Position numbers and translations under genes: made by a program. 64,000 nucleotides of DNA from a virus: positions 51,250-115,249 of IMG/VR virus record IMGVR_UViG_3300042868_004707; one strand, given 5' to 3'. Each line of letters starts with the position of its first letter. Position 1 is the stretch's first letter. This document shows positions 18,484 to 27,605 of the stretch, piece after piece. The notes under the pieces were generated by a model. The model had not been told where the DNA came from. It worked only from the letters and a program-made list of their open reading frames with translations, and searched no databases.

Positions 18484-21069
18484 TTAACCTTTTTTGTTAT
18501 TTCTACCCTTTGCATTCTCCTTAGCAACAGCAAGATCGTTTGCCATATTCTCTCTAGCTACAGCAATTTTCTCCATTTCTATTTGCTTCTTGTCGCTAGA
18601 TTCTTTTGATTTAACTTGTATCTCTTGCATTTTCAATTGATATGCTTGAGCAGCTTTAGATTGATCATTTGATAATTTACTAACTTCTAAAGCATCAGCC
18701 ACTCCTGAATTATCAACATCTGCTGCTGCATTTTCATTTCTACCTAATGCGTTAATGAGAGCAACTTCTTTCTTATTGATTCTATCAAGTTCGTTTTGGT
18801 AATCCTCATGAGCTTGATCAGCTTGTTTCATTTGAATAGCTTGTTGCATTTGAGCTTGTGCTTGTTGAGCTTGTTGTTCAACTTTTTGTTGTTCAAGTTG
18901 TTGAGCTTGTTGTTGTTGAGCAAGTTGTTGATCTCTAAGGTCTTTGAATGTTTTCTTCATTTCTCTCATAGACTTAGTGCTGTAAAGCTCAATAACATCG
19001 TATAATGAACCACCATTCTGCATCAAAGGTTGTGCCAATTGACGAAGCTCATTAAACATTTGTGTATCTTCAGGTCTATTAGTTAAGAACACTTTCAAGT
19101 CACGGAATTTAAGGTCTGACCCATTCACTTGTACAAAAGCAGCTTCTCCTTCATTTGTAATATATGAAAGTGTAGATTGTGGCTTAGATGATTCTACATA
19201 AAGAGCAGCATCTATAATAGCTTGGTACAATTGTCCCATTACATATTCATGTGCTACAAATAGAGGCTCTGTCTGAGAATAACTTTGTTGCATAGCAGTG
19301 TTAGTACCTGTAGCACTTTCTGATGCAGCTATTGATCCCATACGTTGTCTAGACATACCTACAAGTTCCCAACACTCAGCTTTAAGTTGTTGTGCTAATG
19401 TATATCTAGATTGTATCTCCTGCGTACGTGTAAGATCAAGAGCTGTAAACTGATTGAATGAACTAGGACTCTTCATGTTTTCTGGAGAGTCATCAATAAA
19501 TACCACTCCTCTGTTACGTGCTTCCATTTCCCATATGTCAAGAGCATCTTGTGCATCTCCATCTTTAGGAATAGGAATATGTCTTAATGACATAAGTTGA
19601 ACCTTACCCACTTCTTTCTCAAGAAGTTTGTACAATTGATTCATACATACGTTATATAGCACTTGGAAAGGTTTCATAAGATCAACTAAGCTTTTAGCTT
19701 CTGTGTTCTTCACTTCATATGTTGTTCCTATAATAGGACAATAGTTTAAAAGCTTGAATGGTTTAATGTGATAGATGTCTGGTCCAATCTTAGTTCCTTG
19801 ATACCATTCATTAATCCATCCCCATTCTAATGATTGTTGTGTAGGCATTGTGCCTGATTTATAAGTTTCATCAACAAGCATAGATTGTTCATTACCCATT
19901 TCATCTATATAGATAAGCTTACCTATCTTTCTTTTAGAAATCCAATAAGAACGCACAACAACATATTTATAACCAAATGAACTTACGTTATTAGTTAAAC
20001 CTAAGAAGTCTTTTAATCCATCATTGTTCTCTTTCATTTCTGATTCTATAATCATACGTGTCTGAAGAACAAGAGGGTCAAATGTATCATACATTACAGA
20101 ATCTTGTCCAGGAATAGCATCTGGGTTACCAAGGTTAGATTCTCTAACATTGATTAATCCATAGTCTTGTAACGATGAACGTAAGTGATCGATTTCCTCT
20201 TTTGTAAGATCTGGTATGCTTTCAATGATCTCTGAAAGCTCCATAACTTGTACTGTACCAGCAGCATAGGCTCCCTGAGCTCTACCTGTGGGATCAGATA
20301 TCCATTTTCTATCAGGAGTAGTAAGAAACCAGGTGTTCTTTGGGTTAGCCACTTCGATGTTGAAACCAAGTTTCGAGTTGTCTTCATATATGTGATAAAA
20401 TTGTCTAGCAGAAATAAGCATGTCTCTGAATGCATCTTCTGATTTTTCTTTTAAATTGAATTCAGCTTTTTGACAAGTAAGAATGTGGTTTGCCCATTTT
20501 TCAGCAACAGACGTGTAGCTATCTAACTGATCTTGAACTTGTTGCATTGTCATTTGTTCAAGTTCTTCTTCAGGAATTTCATTTCCTTCCATAGCAGCTT
20601 TTGCCATGATTTGTTGTCTAGCTTGACTCATTACATATTGTTGTAATGTATCTGTTTTAAACTGTAACTCTTCTGATTGACTATCATCATCAAAAGCTTT
20701 CACTCTAAATGTATCAGGTCTTTTACTGATTTCTCCTACTAATTCATTTACAGGAGTGGTGATAATAGAATACATCTTTACATAAGCAGGAAGTTCTAAA
20801 TCAGATGTTAACACATCTGTAAAGCTTCTCACCTCTGGTTCTTGATAGAAATCTTCCATACGAAGAATGCCTTTCATAAGATCGTAATTCTTAACAAATG
20901 TATCTCTATTCTTTACATATTCAGCATATGCTTTATTAGAGAAATAATCCATTGTGTTTTTGATCCAACTCTCGTCTTGCTTTTCTTTCTCTGTCTTAAA
21001 CTGATCAGGAAAGATGTTTAAGTATGCATACCTGATTGTTGCATCTTTTGTATATCTAATTATTGCCAT
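18484..21069 (-). CDS. Portal protein
   Basis: 861 aa. Large size, position between TerL and scaffold/capsid genes, and the helical layout fit the crAss-like portal. Visible features: an N-terminal MDYFSNKAYAEYVKNRDTF segment, a central region with WINEWYQGTKIGPDIYHIKPF, a helix-rich RMGSIAASESATGTNTA stretch near residue 580, and a C-terminal Gln-rich coiled coil (about 710-770) followed by charged helices. It forms the dodecameric DNA channel and TerL docking site. Start and stop lie one base from TerL, so expression is coupled. Confidence 0.85.
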   Translation of the reverse strand: MAIIRYTKDATIRYAYLNIFPDQFKTEKEKQDESWIKNTMDYFSNKAYAEYVKNRDTFVKNYDLMKGILRMEDFYQEPEVRSFTDVLTSDLELPAYVKMYSIITTPVNELVGEISKRPDTFRVKAFDDDSQSEELQFKTDTLQQYVMSQARQQIMAKAAMEGNEIPEEELEQMTMQQVQDQLDSYTSVAEKWANHILTCQKAEFNLKEKSEDAFRDMLISARQFYHIYEDNSKLGFNIEVANPKNTWFLTTPDRKWISDPTGRAQGAYAAGTVQVMELSEIIESIPDLTKEEIDHLRSSLQDYGLINVRESNLGNPDAIPGQDSVMYDTFDPLVLQTRMIIESEMKENNDGLKDFLGLTNNVSSFGYKYVVVRSYWISKRKIGKLIYIDEMGNEQSMLVDETYKSGTMPTQQSLEWGWINEWYQGTKIGPDIYHIKPFKLLNYCPIIGTTYEVKNTEAKSLVDLMKPFQVLYNVCMNQLYKLLEKEVGKVQLMSLRHIPIPKDGDAQDALDIWEMEARNRGVVFIDDSPENMKSPSSFNQFTALDLTRTQEIQSRYTLAQQLKAECWELVGMSRQRMGSIAASESATGTNTAMQQSYSQTEPLFVAHEYVMGQLYQAIIDAALYVESSKPQSTLSYITNEGEAAFVQVNGSDLKFRDLKVFLTNRPEDTQMFNELRQLAQPLMQNGGSLYDVIELYSTKSMREMKKTFKDLRDQQLAQQQQAQQLEQQKVEQQAQQAQAQMQQAIQMKQADQAHEDYQNELDRINKKEVALINALGRNENAAADVDNSGVADALEVSKLSNDQSKAAQAYQLKMQEIQVKSKESSDKKQIEMEKIAVARENMANDLAVAKENAKGRNNKKG

Positions 21070-21070
21070 G

Positions 21071-23095
21071 TTATCTAAACATTTTATTTTTTGGTGAGTT
21101 AAACATTGATCTGCTCTCTGTGAACAGCATATTCTTTTTGTTCTTAGTGAACATTGATTTTATTCTTACATCTTCCTCTCCACCTATTTTTCCCATAATT
21201 GGATCTAGTTTCATTGCTAAAGCTATTGCAAGCTCTGCAGCAATTATACGGTCAAAGTTACCTTGTTCATTATATTGGATCATCTCTTCTAATAAGACAG
21301 GATCAAATATCTTTGACATACCTTTTATCTCTGATATAATGTTTCCATCTTCATCTTTCTCTACATGGATAGCTTCTTCTGTATACTTCTTCAATGCTCC
21401 ATGTAAGAAGTCTCGTATTTTCTCAGAAGATCTATGTATTCCAAAATCTCTTCTTACAGTGGTGTTTGGAACTATTTCTTTTAACCAATCTGGTTGTCTT
21501 TCTAAATAATGTGAGTCTCCTTTAGCTATCATATAGTCTATGAAAGATATTTCATCATTCTCACATAAAGCTCTAGCATTGTAATACTTAATTAGATATC
21601 TAGCTTGTTCTTCCCATGTTTCTTTCTTGTCTGGTCTAGCACAATAGCTGGCCACAAACATATCTTGATACTTCTCTCCAGAAATAGCATGCATACGTTT
21701 GTATATATAGACAGATCCTAATGAACTTGAATATGCAGACTTACCTTGTCTATAAGGGTCAATTCCTGCTACATATAATCCATATGGAGGACTATCAACA
21801 GGAAACTCATATATCACTACAGGAGCATCTTTCATGTCACTATTCTTAAGAGGGAAATTTGATATAGGAAGTTTATCTGTAAACTCATGTTTTACTCCTT
21901 GACCATCATCATATAGAACAACAGGTGTTCCTGTTCTCTCTTGAGCTAACAGTCTGGATTTCTGACGTTTAGCTGCTTCAATATCAAATATGTTTGTATC
22001 CTCATTTAAGAATATATCATCCACTTCTTGTGGGTAGTACATCTTTTCTTTTAAATAAGCTAGTCTATCACCAGCTTTCTTTAATCTCTCAAGATTGTCG
22101 TTTGTAATTTTGTCTGCTGTTTCTTCATTAGAAACTAACATACTTACATTATGTAAATCTGAATTTGCTGGTTGTTCTAAAAAAGCACCTAAAGAAGAAG
22201 GCTCTTTAGCTTCCATTCTATATTTATGTGAAATAAATAGTCCATGGATTCTTTGTTCATCCTTAGCACTATTGTATTCTAAGAAGTTAAAATTGGCCAC
22301 ATCAAACATTAAGCTTTTTGCGTCCATGAAATTCTGCATATCTCCACCTGTACCTGTAAGAATAGGGCTACATCCCCAACCAAATGGTGTTGTAAAACCA
22401 GGAACAGCTGCTTGAAAACCTCTCAAGAAGTTACCTTTACCTATCTCATCAATAATAAGCCTTCTTGGCTTAGTACCTGCAATAGCCTCTTCATTGTTAC
22501 CACCATCTAAGTTACGAATAAGAATCTGAGAGAACGGTATTCTCTCTCCAGCTTTTGTCTTGATTCCTAATGTAACTTGGTTTTTCCAATTGTCTTCCAC
22601 TCTCTGCCATCTCCAGGCTTCTGGTAAGAAGTTAAGTCCTTTGTCAATCTTATCTGTGATAAGCTTTATATCGGGAGCATTCAATCCTGCAATAATGTTC
22701 TGGGAGTTTTCATCAAATGTAGCTCCAAGACCTATGTAAGAACTCTCAATTACTGACTTAGCTAAACGTCTGATTCCTAGAATTACTAGGCCTTTCTTTT
22801 CGTTATGTGCTCTATCTATTTCATTTGTTATAATCCACTCATTATCACGTAGATAAGGATTGGCATATTTTTGTGATATTCTACCACGATCATCTATAAC
22901 ATCCACCTCTGTATTCCAGAAGTTCAAATGCCAATATAAAAAAGGATTGATGTACACGCCTCCCATCATACAACCATCCATACATAATTGTTTATGGAAA
23001 GCATAAAATGCTTTATATTCATCTGAGTCTTTTTGTGGAACTCTTTTCTGATTTATAAACCAGTCTTTGTAATCAATACTTTGTAATCCATTCAT
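21071..23095 (-). CDS. terL: Terminase large subunit
   Basis: 674 aa. The ATPase part has a Walker A-like GIRRLAKS at about 107-114, in which Ala replaces the usual Gly before Lys-Ser, and Walker B RRLIIDEIGKG at 211-221. The nuclease part starts with YVAGIDPYRQG near residue 440, has CENDEISFIDYM near 520, and a late AAELAIALAMK helix. It cuts the concatemer and pumps DNA into the head through the portal. Start and stop overlap neighbours by about one base. Confidence 0.92.
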   Translation of the reverse strand: MNGLQSIDYKDWFINQKRVPQKDSDEYKAFYAFHKQLCMDGCMMGGVYINPFLYWHLNFWNTEVDVIDDRGRISQKYANPYLRDNEWIITNEIDRAHNEKKGLVILGIRRLAKSVIESSYIGLGATFDENSQNIIAGLNAPDIKLITDKIDKGLNFLPEAWRWQRVEDNWKNQVTLGIKTKAGERIPFSQILIRNLDGGNNEEAIAGTKPRRLIIDEIGKGNFLRGFQAAVPGFTTPFGWGCSPILTGTGGDMQNFMDAKSLMFDVANFNFLEYNSAKDEQRIHGLFISHKYRMEAKEPSSLGAFLEQPANSDLHNVSMLVSNEETADKITNDNLERLKKAGDRLAYLKEKMYYPQEVDDIFLNEDTNIFDIEAAKRQKSRLLAQERTGTPVVLYDDGQGVKHEFTDKLPISNFPLKNSDMKDAPVVIYEFPVDSPPYGLYVAGIDPYRQGKSAYSSSLGSVYIYKRMHAISGEKYQDMFVASYCARPDKKETWEEQARYLIKYYNARALCENDEISFIDYMIAKGDSHYLERQPDWLKEIVPNTTVRRDFGIHRSSEKIRDFLHGALKKYTEEAIHVEKDEDGNIISEIKGMSKIFDPVLLEEMIQYNEQGNFDRIIAAELAIALAMKLDPIMGKIGGEEDVRIKSMFTKNKKNMLFTESRSMFNSPKNKMFR

Positions 23096-23427
23096 TATTT
23101 TCTACCTTTTAAGAAATCCTCTGCCATACTTCCTAGTTCAACACCACCTCTTACAGGCACCACCTTTGCTTCTTCTTTCTCACGTAGTTTCTCAACTTGC
23201 TCAAGAAGAGCTAAATAGTTCTTCATTGTCTCTTGTACAAACTTACCCTGTGCTTCAATAGATGCAATCACCATAGGCATTGCTCCACCAGCTTTGGTTT
23301 CTTTCCATTTGATTCTATCCTCTAATGTATGTAAAGGATTTGCATCAACGTATTGTTTCCAGCTTGATAACTGTTCCTCAGCCCAATCAAGTTCTGTATT
23401 TATGTATGTAGTTTTTTTTATTGCCAT
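23095..23427 (-). CDS. Small helical protein, terminase small subunit candidate
   Basis: 110 aa from the Met at 23427 (MAIKKTTYINTELDW); a Met at 23460 is also in frame but overlaps the neighbouring gene. It is helical with a coiled-coil stretch (NYLALLEQVEKLREKEEAK). The place directly upstream of TerL, size and helical content suit a small terminase, but no DNA-binding motif was recognised. Confidence 0.4.
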   Translation of the reverse strand: MAIKKTTYINTELDWAEEQLSSWKQYVDANPLHTLEDRIKWKETKAGGAMPMVIASIEAQGKFVQETMKNYLALLEQVEKLREKEEAKVVPVRGGVELGSMAEDFLKGRK

Positions 23428-23440
23428 TATGTAGTTTTTA

Positions 23441-23716
23441 TTAGTCCTCGTCTTCCTCAAGAAACATTTTTTCTAAATTCATGCCACCTTTTATTATCTT
23501 CTTTAAATCATCTTCATCTTCATGTGGATAATCTATGTTAAGCTCTATTTCATATTTCTCTAAAGCAAGAAGAAGCTCTTCATCACTTACACCCCAAAGG
23601 TCATTATATTCATATAATGCTGTTGAGAGATGTCTTCCCATATTGTATGTTGGATAGGCCTTTTGTAAACGATTGAGCGTTTTTGTAATTTGGCTATAGT
23701 AGTTTGGTTTTGCCAT
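23441..23716 (-). CDS. Small acidic protein of unknown function
   Basis: 91 aa. The N-terminus is basic (YYSQITKTLNRLQKAYPTYNMGRHL) and the C-terminus acidic, ending EEDED. It has one-base overlap with the upstream gene. Its conserved place ahead of terminase suggests a packaging or assembly helper, without direct evidence. Confidence 0.45.
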   Translation of the reverse strand: MAKPNYYSQITKTLNRLQKAYPTYNMGRHLSTALYEYNDLWGVSDEELLLALEKYEIELNIDYPHEDEDDLKKIIKGGMNLEKMFLEEDED

Positions 23717-23991
23717 TATATTAAATCATTTATATCCTCGTCAGAAAGACCTGATGGTTGGTCATCATCATCATCTTCTTCTGTCCACTCCATAGTTAGT
23801 TCTTGTTCTAAAGTTAGACCATCATCTATATCAGATATGTATTCAGGCTTCACTGTAATCTTAATTGTATCTCTTGGAACACCATCAACATCTGTGTCTC
23901 CTGATATATCAACATAATCAGCTCCACCATCGTAGAGCTCTTGAAGAATTTGAATAAGCATTTCCAAAGGAATTTTACGTAGTGGATCCAT
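23716..23991 (-). CDS. Small acidic protein of unknown function
   Basis: 91 aa, very acidic with a run of five Asp near residue 75. LRKIPLEMLIQILQELYDGGADYVDI forms a helix followed by strands. It overlaps the zinc-ribbon gene by 17 bases. Function unknown. Confidence 0.45.
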   Translation of the reverse strand: MDPLRKIPLEMLIQILQELYDGGADYVDISGDTDVDGVPRDTIKITVKPEYISDIDDGLTLEQELTMEWTEEDDDDDQPSGLSDEDINDLI

Positions 23992-24256
23992 TGTCTTCTG
24001 GCATTGGTTGTGGAAGCCATTTCTTTAATGGACATTCACAAGTTAAACATTTAGTCTTTGCAGCTAACGTACATCCACAATTTGTGCAATGTGCATCTAG
24101 CCTTAAACTCTTATACTCTTTCTTATTAGAAGAATGTTCTTCACATTCGTTACATGTAGCTAATCTTGTAGAACTAACGTGTTCTATGAAAGCTTTTTTT
24201 CTTTCTTCAGGAAGAAGATGATTCTTCCATCCCTCGATCATTTGATTCAGACTCAT
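23975..24256 (-). CDS. Zinc-ribbon protein
   Basis: 93 aa with three Cys pairs, CNEC near 35, CTNCGC near 57 and CLTCEC near 69, spaced as in a zinc ribbon. It overlaps the neighbouring genes on both sides. It could bind nucleic acid or act as an adaptor in the late operon; no partner can be named. Confidence 0.55.
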   Translation of the reverse strand: MSLNQMIEGWKNHLLPEERKKAFIEHVSSTRLATCNECEEHSSNKKEYKSLRLDAHCTNCGCTLAAKTKCLTCECPLKKWLPQPMPEDNGSTT

Positions 24257-24596
24257 TGATTTTTGGTTTTAGTGTCTTTATACTAGATTCTAATATTTGT
24301 AATTTAAATTCTACAGCATTCTTTTTTGTAGCTGTAATGTTCTCATCTGAAAGCATTCTTTCATATGCCTTCTTGATAGCTAATAACTTATTATATTGTG
24401 CAAGAGCTTTCTTATCATTGAAATAGAATTTTCCAAATCCAGAAATCTCTACACTCTTATGTATATTCAAAGCATCATTAGCTGAATCAAATTGATGTAC
24501 AACAATAGCGTCAATCACCTTCTCTGATATCACCATATTAATGGACATCTTCTTGATGATCCACTCCTTCATTGACATTGATTGTGGTTTCTCCAT
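24207..24596 (-). CDS. IHF/HU-like protein, second copy
   Basis: 129 aa. MSMKEWIIKKMSINMVIS starts a helical N-terminal half. AIVVHQFDSANDALNIHKSVEISGFGKFYF follows the HU/IHF plan with the GFGKF strand near residues 53-57. A helical, Lys-rich tail and a Glu/Ser-rich end follow. Met at residues 7 or 9 are alternative starts that would reduce the 59-base overlap with the upstream gene. It pairs with the other IHF-like gene at 4949-5428; a heterodimer is possible. Confidence 0.6.
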   Translation of the reverse strand: MEKPQSMSMKEWIIKKMSINMVISEKVIDAIVVHQFDSANDALNIHKSVEISGFGKFYFNDKKALAQYNKLLAIKKAYERMLSDENITATKKNAVEFKLQILESSIKTLKPKINESESNDRGMEESSSS

Positions 24597-24942
24597 GTAC
24601 TAGTTTTATATCTAACATTAAATCTTTCTTAAAATCAATAACAATGACAGGATTCACCTTCACCTTTCCATTCTCCTTCACAAATATACCTATCTTCTTC
24701 AACTTAGAAATAATGTTATTAATTGTAGGAGATGTTGTATTGTATGTCTTACAGAATTCTTCTCTTACATTAGCATATGTAATGTTACCTTTTATAGCTG
24801 TAAAAGATATGAGTTGTATTTCTCTTTCTGTTAGATTGAGAGAATTTATAACAGATAGAATAGAATAATACTTCATGGCTAATTCCATGTCTGTATTAAC
24901 ATCTTTCTTCAATCTTTGTACTACAATTTTAGCTGTATTCAT
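24538..24942 (-). CDS. Winged-helix-like regulator heading the leftward operon
   Basis: 134 aa. LTEREIQLISF, ITYANVREEFCKTYNTTSPTINNIISKLKKIG and IFVKENGKVKVNPVIVID form a helix-turn-helix with a following wing-like hairpin. It is the first gene after the promoter at 24967-24996 and overlaps the next gene, so it may regulate the late operon, possibly itself. A replication-initiator-type fold is an alternative reading. Confidence 0.55.
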   Translation of the reverse strand: MNTAKIVVQRLKKDVNTDMELAMKYYSILSVINSLNLTEREIQLISFTAIKGNITYANVREEFCKTYNTTSPTINNIISKLKKIGIFVKENGKVKVNPVIVIDFKKDLMLDIKLVHGETTINVNEGVDHQEDVH

Positions 24943-24966
24943 AATTTAGTTTTGTCATTCTATGGA

Positions 24967-24996
24967 CAAAGATAGAAAATAAAAACTTACATTCAA
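24967..24996 (-). promoter_or_regulatory. Main leftward promoter of the virion operon
   Basis: TTG, 19 bases, TATCTTTG: an exact match to TTG/TAnnTTTG, 25 bases before the first gene of the leftward block. No other strong site lies between here and TerL. Confidence 0.75.
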
Positions 24997-25085
24997 CATA
25001 TACAGAAGAAATATTTATTCTCCTATGCTATATTATGGAAGAAACATGCTATATAGACATACCCACCCACCCAGCCAAAATTAAT

Positions 25086-25697
25086 TTATATTTCAAACAT
25101 ATGCAAGTATTTTTCTTTAATATATTTCATAGAATTTATAACATATTCATTATCAGAAGGTTTGTCGTAATATAAATTATTCTTTTTAACATTCAATGAA
25201 TGTTCCAGTAACTGAAGATTGCTTAATGAACAACTAATTGATATAGGCGTATCTTCTTTAAACCATGATAATGGTATACAATGGTCTATATCATATCCTG
25301 TAGGAATGATCGGAAACTTATTTTTAAACTCTTCTTTATTATATCCTAGCATAATATACACACTAGATACTTTTGATTGATTCAATCTTTTTAAACAGTC
25401 TTTAAAAAACATTCTAGATCTTCTAGTAACAGTCATTTTTCTTGGTCTGTTCTTTTTAACTGCCTGAGAACATTTCTTACATCTACTAGATAAACCACTT
25501 TTTCTGGATTTATTTTTTTCAAAATCGTCATAGTGCTTAACTGTATTACATTTACAACATTTATATAATTTTGACTCTTCACAAGTTTTACATTTTTGTT
25601 GATATAAGTTAAATTCTGATTTAGATTTAACCACATTACACACTACACACGGTCTTTGTATAGAATATTCTTTTTTTCTTTCTTTTGATATATACAT
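25086..25697 (-). CDS. HNH homing endonuclease with zinc fingers
   Basis: 203 aa. Three Cys pairs in the first 85 residues (CVVCNVV, CKTC, CCKCNTVKHYDDF, CKKC) resemble zinc-finger DNA-binding modules of phage HNH enzymes. The HNH core is GYDIDHCIPLSWF near 140-152 and SNLQLLEHSLNVKKNN near 167-182. It sits alone between the virion operon promoter and the switch region with its own promoter. It is AT-rich; a free-standing homing endonuclease is the best reading. Confidence 0.85.
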   Translation of the reverse strand: MYISKERKKEYSIQRPCVVCNVVKSKSEFNLYQQKCKTCEESKLYKCCKCNTVKHYDDFEKNKSRKSGLSSRCKKCSQAVKKNRPRKMTVTRRSRMFFKDCLKRLNQSKVSSVYIMLGYNKEEFKNKFPIIPTGYDIDHCIPLSWFKEDTPISISCSLSNLQLLEHSLNVKKNNLYYDKPSDNEYVINSMKYIKEKYLHMFEI

Positions 25698-25720
25698 GAT
25701 TTTAAGTTTTGTGTACCCGC

Positions 25721-25752
25721 CAAAGGTAGAACATAATTCTTATACTCTCCAA
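25721..25752 (-). promoter_or_regulatory. Promoter of the HNH gene
   Basis: Leftward TTG, 21 bases, TACCTTTG, 24 bases before the start at 25697. The TTG element falls in one arm of the inverted repeat at 25749-25784. Confidence 0.7.
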
Positions 25753-25784
25753 ATTTTTTTTCAAAAATTTTTTTCAAAATTTGG
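25749..25784. repeat. AT-rich inverted repeat in the switch region
   Basis: CCAAATTTT and AAAATTTGG face each other around runs of T and A. It overlaps the upstream promoter element of the HNH gene, so it could be an operator; its extreme AT content would also suit DNA unwinding. Confidence 0.5.
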
Positions 25785-26007
25785 AAACCTATTGTGTATG
25801 TGGCTGTGGAGACCATTCCAAACTAAAACCCCCCATACAATTTGAGAGGTTGGGGTATTCCCCCACTAACAAAAGCCTCTCTTATGTTTTAACCTAATGG
25901 TTGTGTCTTAATGCTTTGACACGTAATACCACAACAGCCTTAGCAGGCACAACACCTGAACAAGTGATTAAACTGTTCTATTTTATTAATCTTTAAATCT
26001 TAATCTT
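25785..26007. other. Noncoding switch region between leftward and rightward blocks
   Basis: No reading frame was found. A nested hairpin is visible: GAGAGG at 25844-25849 pairs with CCTCTC at 25876-25881 and encloses TGGGG/CCCCA. No clear Bacteroidota promoter was found before the rightward gene at 26008. Confidence 0.5.
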
Positions 26008-26238
26008 ATGAAGATAGTTGAGATTGTTAGTCGTGACCCAAATCACGCAAACAGATTGTTTGATATTAATGGTGTTGAGTATTCACACCCATTAGGATTA
26101 GAAATCTTTGAGTTACCATTCAAAGGTGTTGTTAACACCAAAAGAAATATGGTAACAGGAATAGTATTGTTCAATGGTTTAGTCGTTGCACAAATGATTA
26201 ACAATACTATCAACTTTGAGGAATTGGTAATGCTGTAA
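26008..26238 (+). CDS. Hypothetical small protein, first rightward gene
   Basis: 76 aa, compact and beta-rich (IVEIVSRDPNHANRLFDINGVEY; TGIVLFNGLVVAQMINN). Codon choice includes CGT and ACC more often than in neighbouring genes, so it may come from another source. No family recognised. Confidence 0.5.
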   Translation: MKIVEIVSRDPNHANRLFDINGVEYSHPLGLEIFELPFKGVVNTKRNMVTGIVLFNGLVVAQMINNTINFEELVML

Positions 26239-26330
26239 CGTGTTACCAATTCCATCAAAACCTTTTTTATATTCCAACTCAAAACCCTTTATACAAATTA
26301 ACAATTATTAACAATTAAATTCAAAACAAA

Positions 26331-26816
26331 ATGGAAACATTAGTATTAAACAAAGCCTCTGAAAAACCCGTAAGAGGCTCATTACAATCATTTGGTAAAA
26401 TTGCTCAAATCTTTGGCGAAAATGCTGAACTTGAACCAATCAATTCGAGAAAAGCATTGGAAGAACAAGCTTGTGCTTTACAATTAATGATTACAGCAGA
26501 GAATGGAGATTGGTTGAAAGCAACTTGTTCATCAAACGTAATGAAAGACCTTTGGTCACAAAAATTAGCTTACACTGATTTAATAACGCTTGATTTGCTT
26601 GAAACGTTTGGCGATAAAACTGTTCTTAATCCTGAAACCAATCTTTACGAGAAAGTAATGGACGATAATGGAGAACCTGTTAAAGAGAAAATCTTTACAA
26701 TAGGTTATGGCGGAACAGACATTTCAGCATTGAAAATCAAAATTACAGCCGAAGACCTTGCTAAAGCAGAATCAGCAAAACGTTCTGTTGATTGGAGTAG
26801 CTTGATTGCATTGTAA
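26331..26816 (+). CDS. Hypothetical protein
   Basis: 161 aa. Soluble, mixed helix and strand, no motif recognised (FGKIAQIFGENAELEPINSRKALEEQ; then a C-terminal KITAEDLAKAES helix). It follows a leader ACAATTATTAACAATTAAATTC and is closed by a terminator. Its richer GC and use of CGT, GGC and AAC differ from the small genes downstream. Confidence 0.5.
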   Translation: METLVLNKASEKPVRGSLQSFGKIAQIFGENAELEPINSRKALEEQACALQLMITAENGDWLKATCSSNVMKDLWSQKLAYTDLITLDLLETFGDKTVLNPETNLYEKVMDDNGEPVKEKIFTIGYGGTDISALKIKITAEDLAKAESAKRSVDWSSLIAL

Positions 26817-26823
26817 TAAACTT

Positions 26824-26852
26824 TGGGTCTCTTAATTGAGGCCCATTGTTAT
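26824..26852 (+). terminator. Terminator after the 161-aa gene
   Basis: TGGGTCTC pairs with GAGGCCCA (one G-U) around a 6-base loop, followed by TTGTTATT. Confidence 0.7.
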
Positions 26853-27183
26853 TATCAAACACAACACATATATATAAGGGTGGGAAGAACTCGTTCAGGT
26901 GTGGGTTAATAAAAAGAATGTATACTAAATTAACACATATATATACATAATGTGTAAAAACAAAACTTTCTACGAGGGAGAAAAAAACTTTTTATGCTGT
27001 TTTCATATGTTATTGTAAGTGTATTCTTATAATAATGTATGAAATAGTGTAAAATGAATATACATGTAGAATATTTTGTAGTGTTTATAGGTGTTAATGT
27101 GTTGACGCGGAGACATAAACACATAAACAAAGCACAATCATCAATGACCAAAATCAATCAACTAACGAAATATATATAGCATT
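26853..27183. other. Gene-free AT-rich gap with a direct repeat
   Basis: No convincing gene was seen in 331 bases. ACACATATATATA occurs twice, at 26864-26876 and 26933-26945. No TAnnTTTG box was found, although a promoter for the next genes must lie here or further left. Confidence 0.5.
26864..26945. repeat. 13-bp direct repeat ACACATATATATA, two copies
   Basis: Copies start 69 bases apart in the gap before 27184. They could be protein-binding sites or chance in AT-rich DNA. Confidence 0.4.
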
Positions 27184-27603
27184 ATGAAACAATTAAGTAT
27201 AAAACACATAGCTCCTTATCTACCTTATTCATTAAATGGTATAGCAGAGGGTAAAGATTCTCCTGATACACTATTAGGTATATATGGTAGTGATGGACAT
27301 ACATTGATTCTTTGTCATAGAGTTAATGATCACAACACTGTTGATTATAATTGTTGGCTTGACGAGTTTAAGCCTATTCTTAGACCATTAAAAGAAATAC
27401 AAGACATTCCTGAGATACAAGAAGAGTTTTCTGAATATCATTGGGAATCATTTGTTAATAGCTTTTTCTTATTAGGTAGATCATTGAATTGCTTTGATCA
27501 TGTTAGTTACACTATTGTAGAACTATGTTTCAAATATCATTTAGATATATTTGGACTAATTGATAAAGGATTAGCTATTGATGCAAATACTATACAGCAA
27601 TAA
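27184..27603 (+). CDS. Hypothetical protein
   Basis: 139 aa, starting MKQLSIKHIAPYLPYSLNGI. Soluble, rich in Leu, His and Tyr, no motif recognised. It begins a run of small rightward accessory genes. Confidence 0.6.
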   Translation: MKQLSIKHIAPYLPYSLNGIAEGKDSPDTLLGIYGSDGHTLILCHRVNDHNTVDYNCWLDEFKPILRPLKEIQDIPEIQEEFSEYHWESFVNSFFLLGRSLNCFDHVSYTIVELCFKYHLDIFGLIDKGLAIDANTIQQ

Positions 27604-27605
27604 CA

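Noticed and set aside
18800-18930. Repetitive CAA/GTT-rich DNA in the portal gene
   Set aside because: It encodes a Gln-rich coiled coil, a normal feature of portal C-termini, not a separate repeat element.
20154-20435. 93-codon leftward frame within the portal gene
   Set aside because: It overlaps the portal gene in another frame, with no independent start signal.
26043-26282. Leftward 79-codon frame across the switch-side gene
   Set aside because: It is antisense to the gene at 26008, which has the better start and fits the rightward operon.
26930-27157. Leftward 75-codon frame in the gap before 27184
   Set aside because: Low-complexity Cys/Tyr/Ile translation, no promoter or neighbour in that direction.
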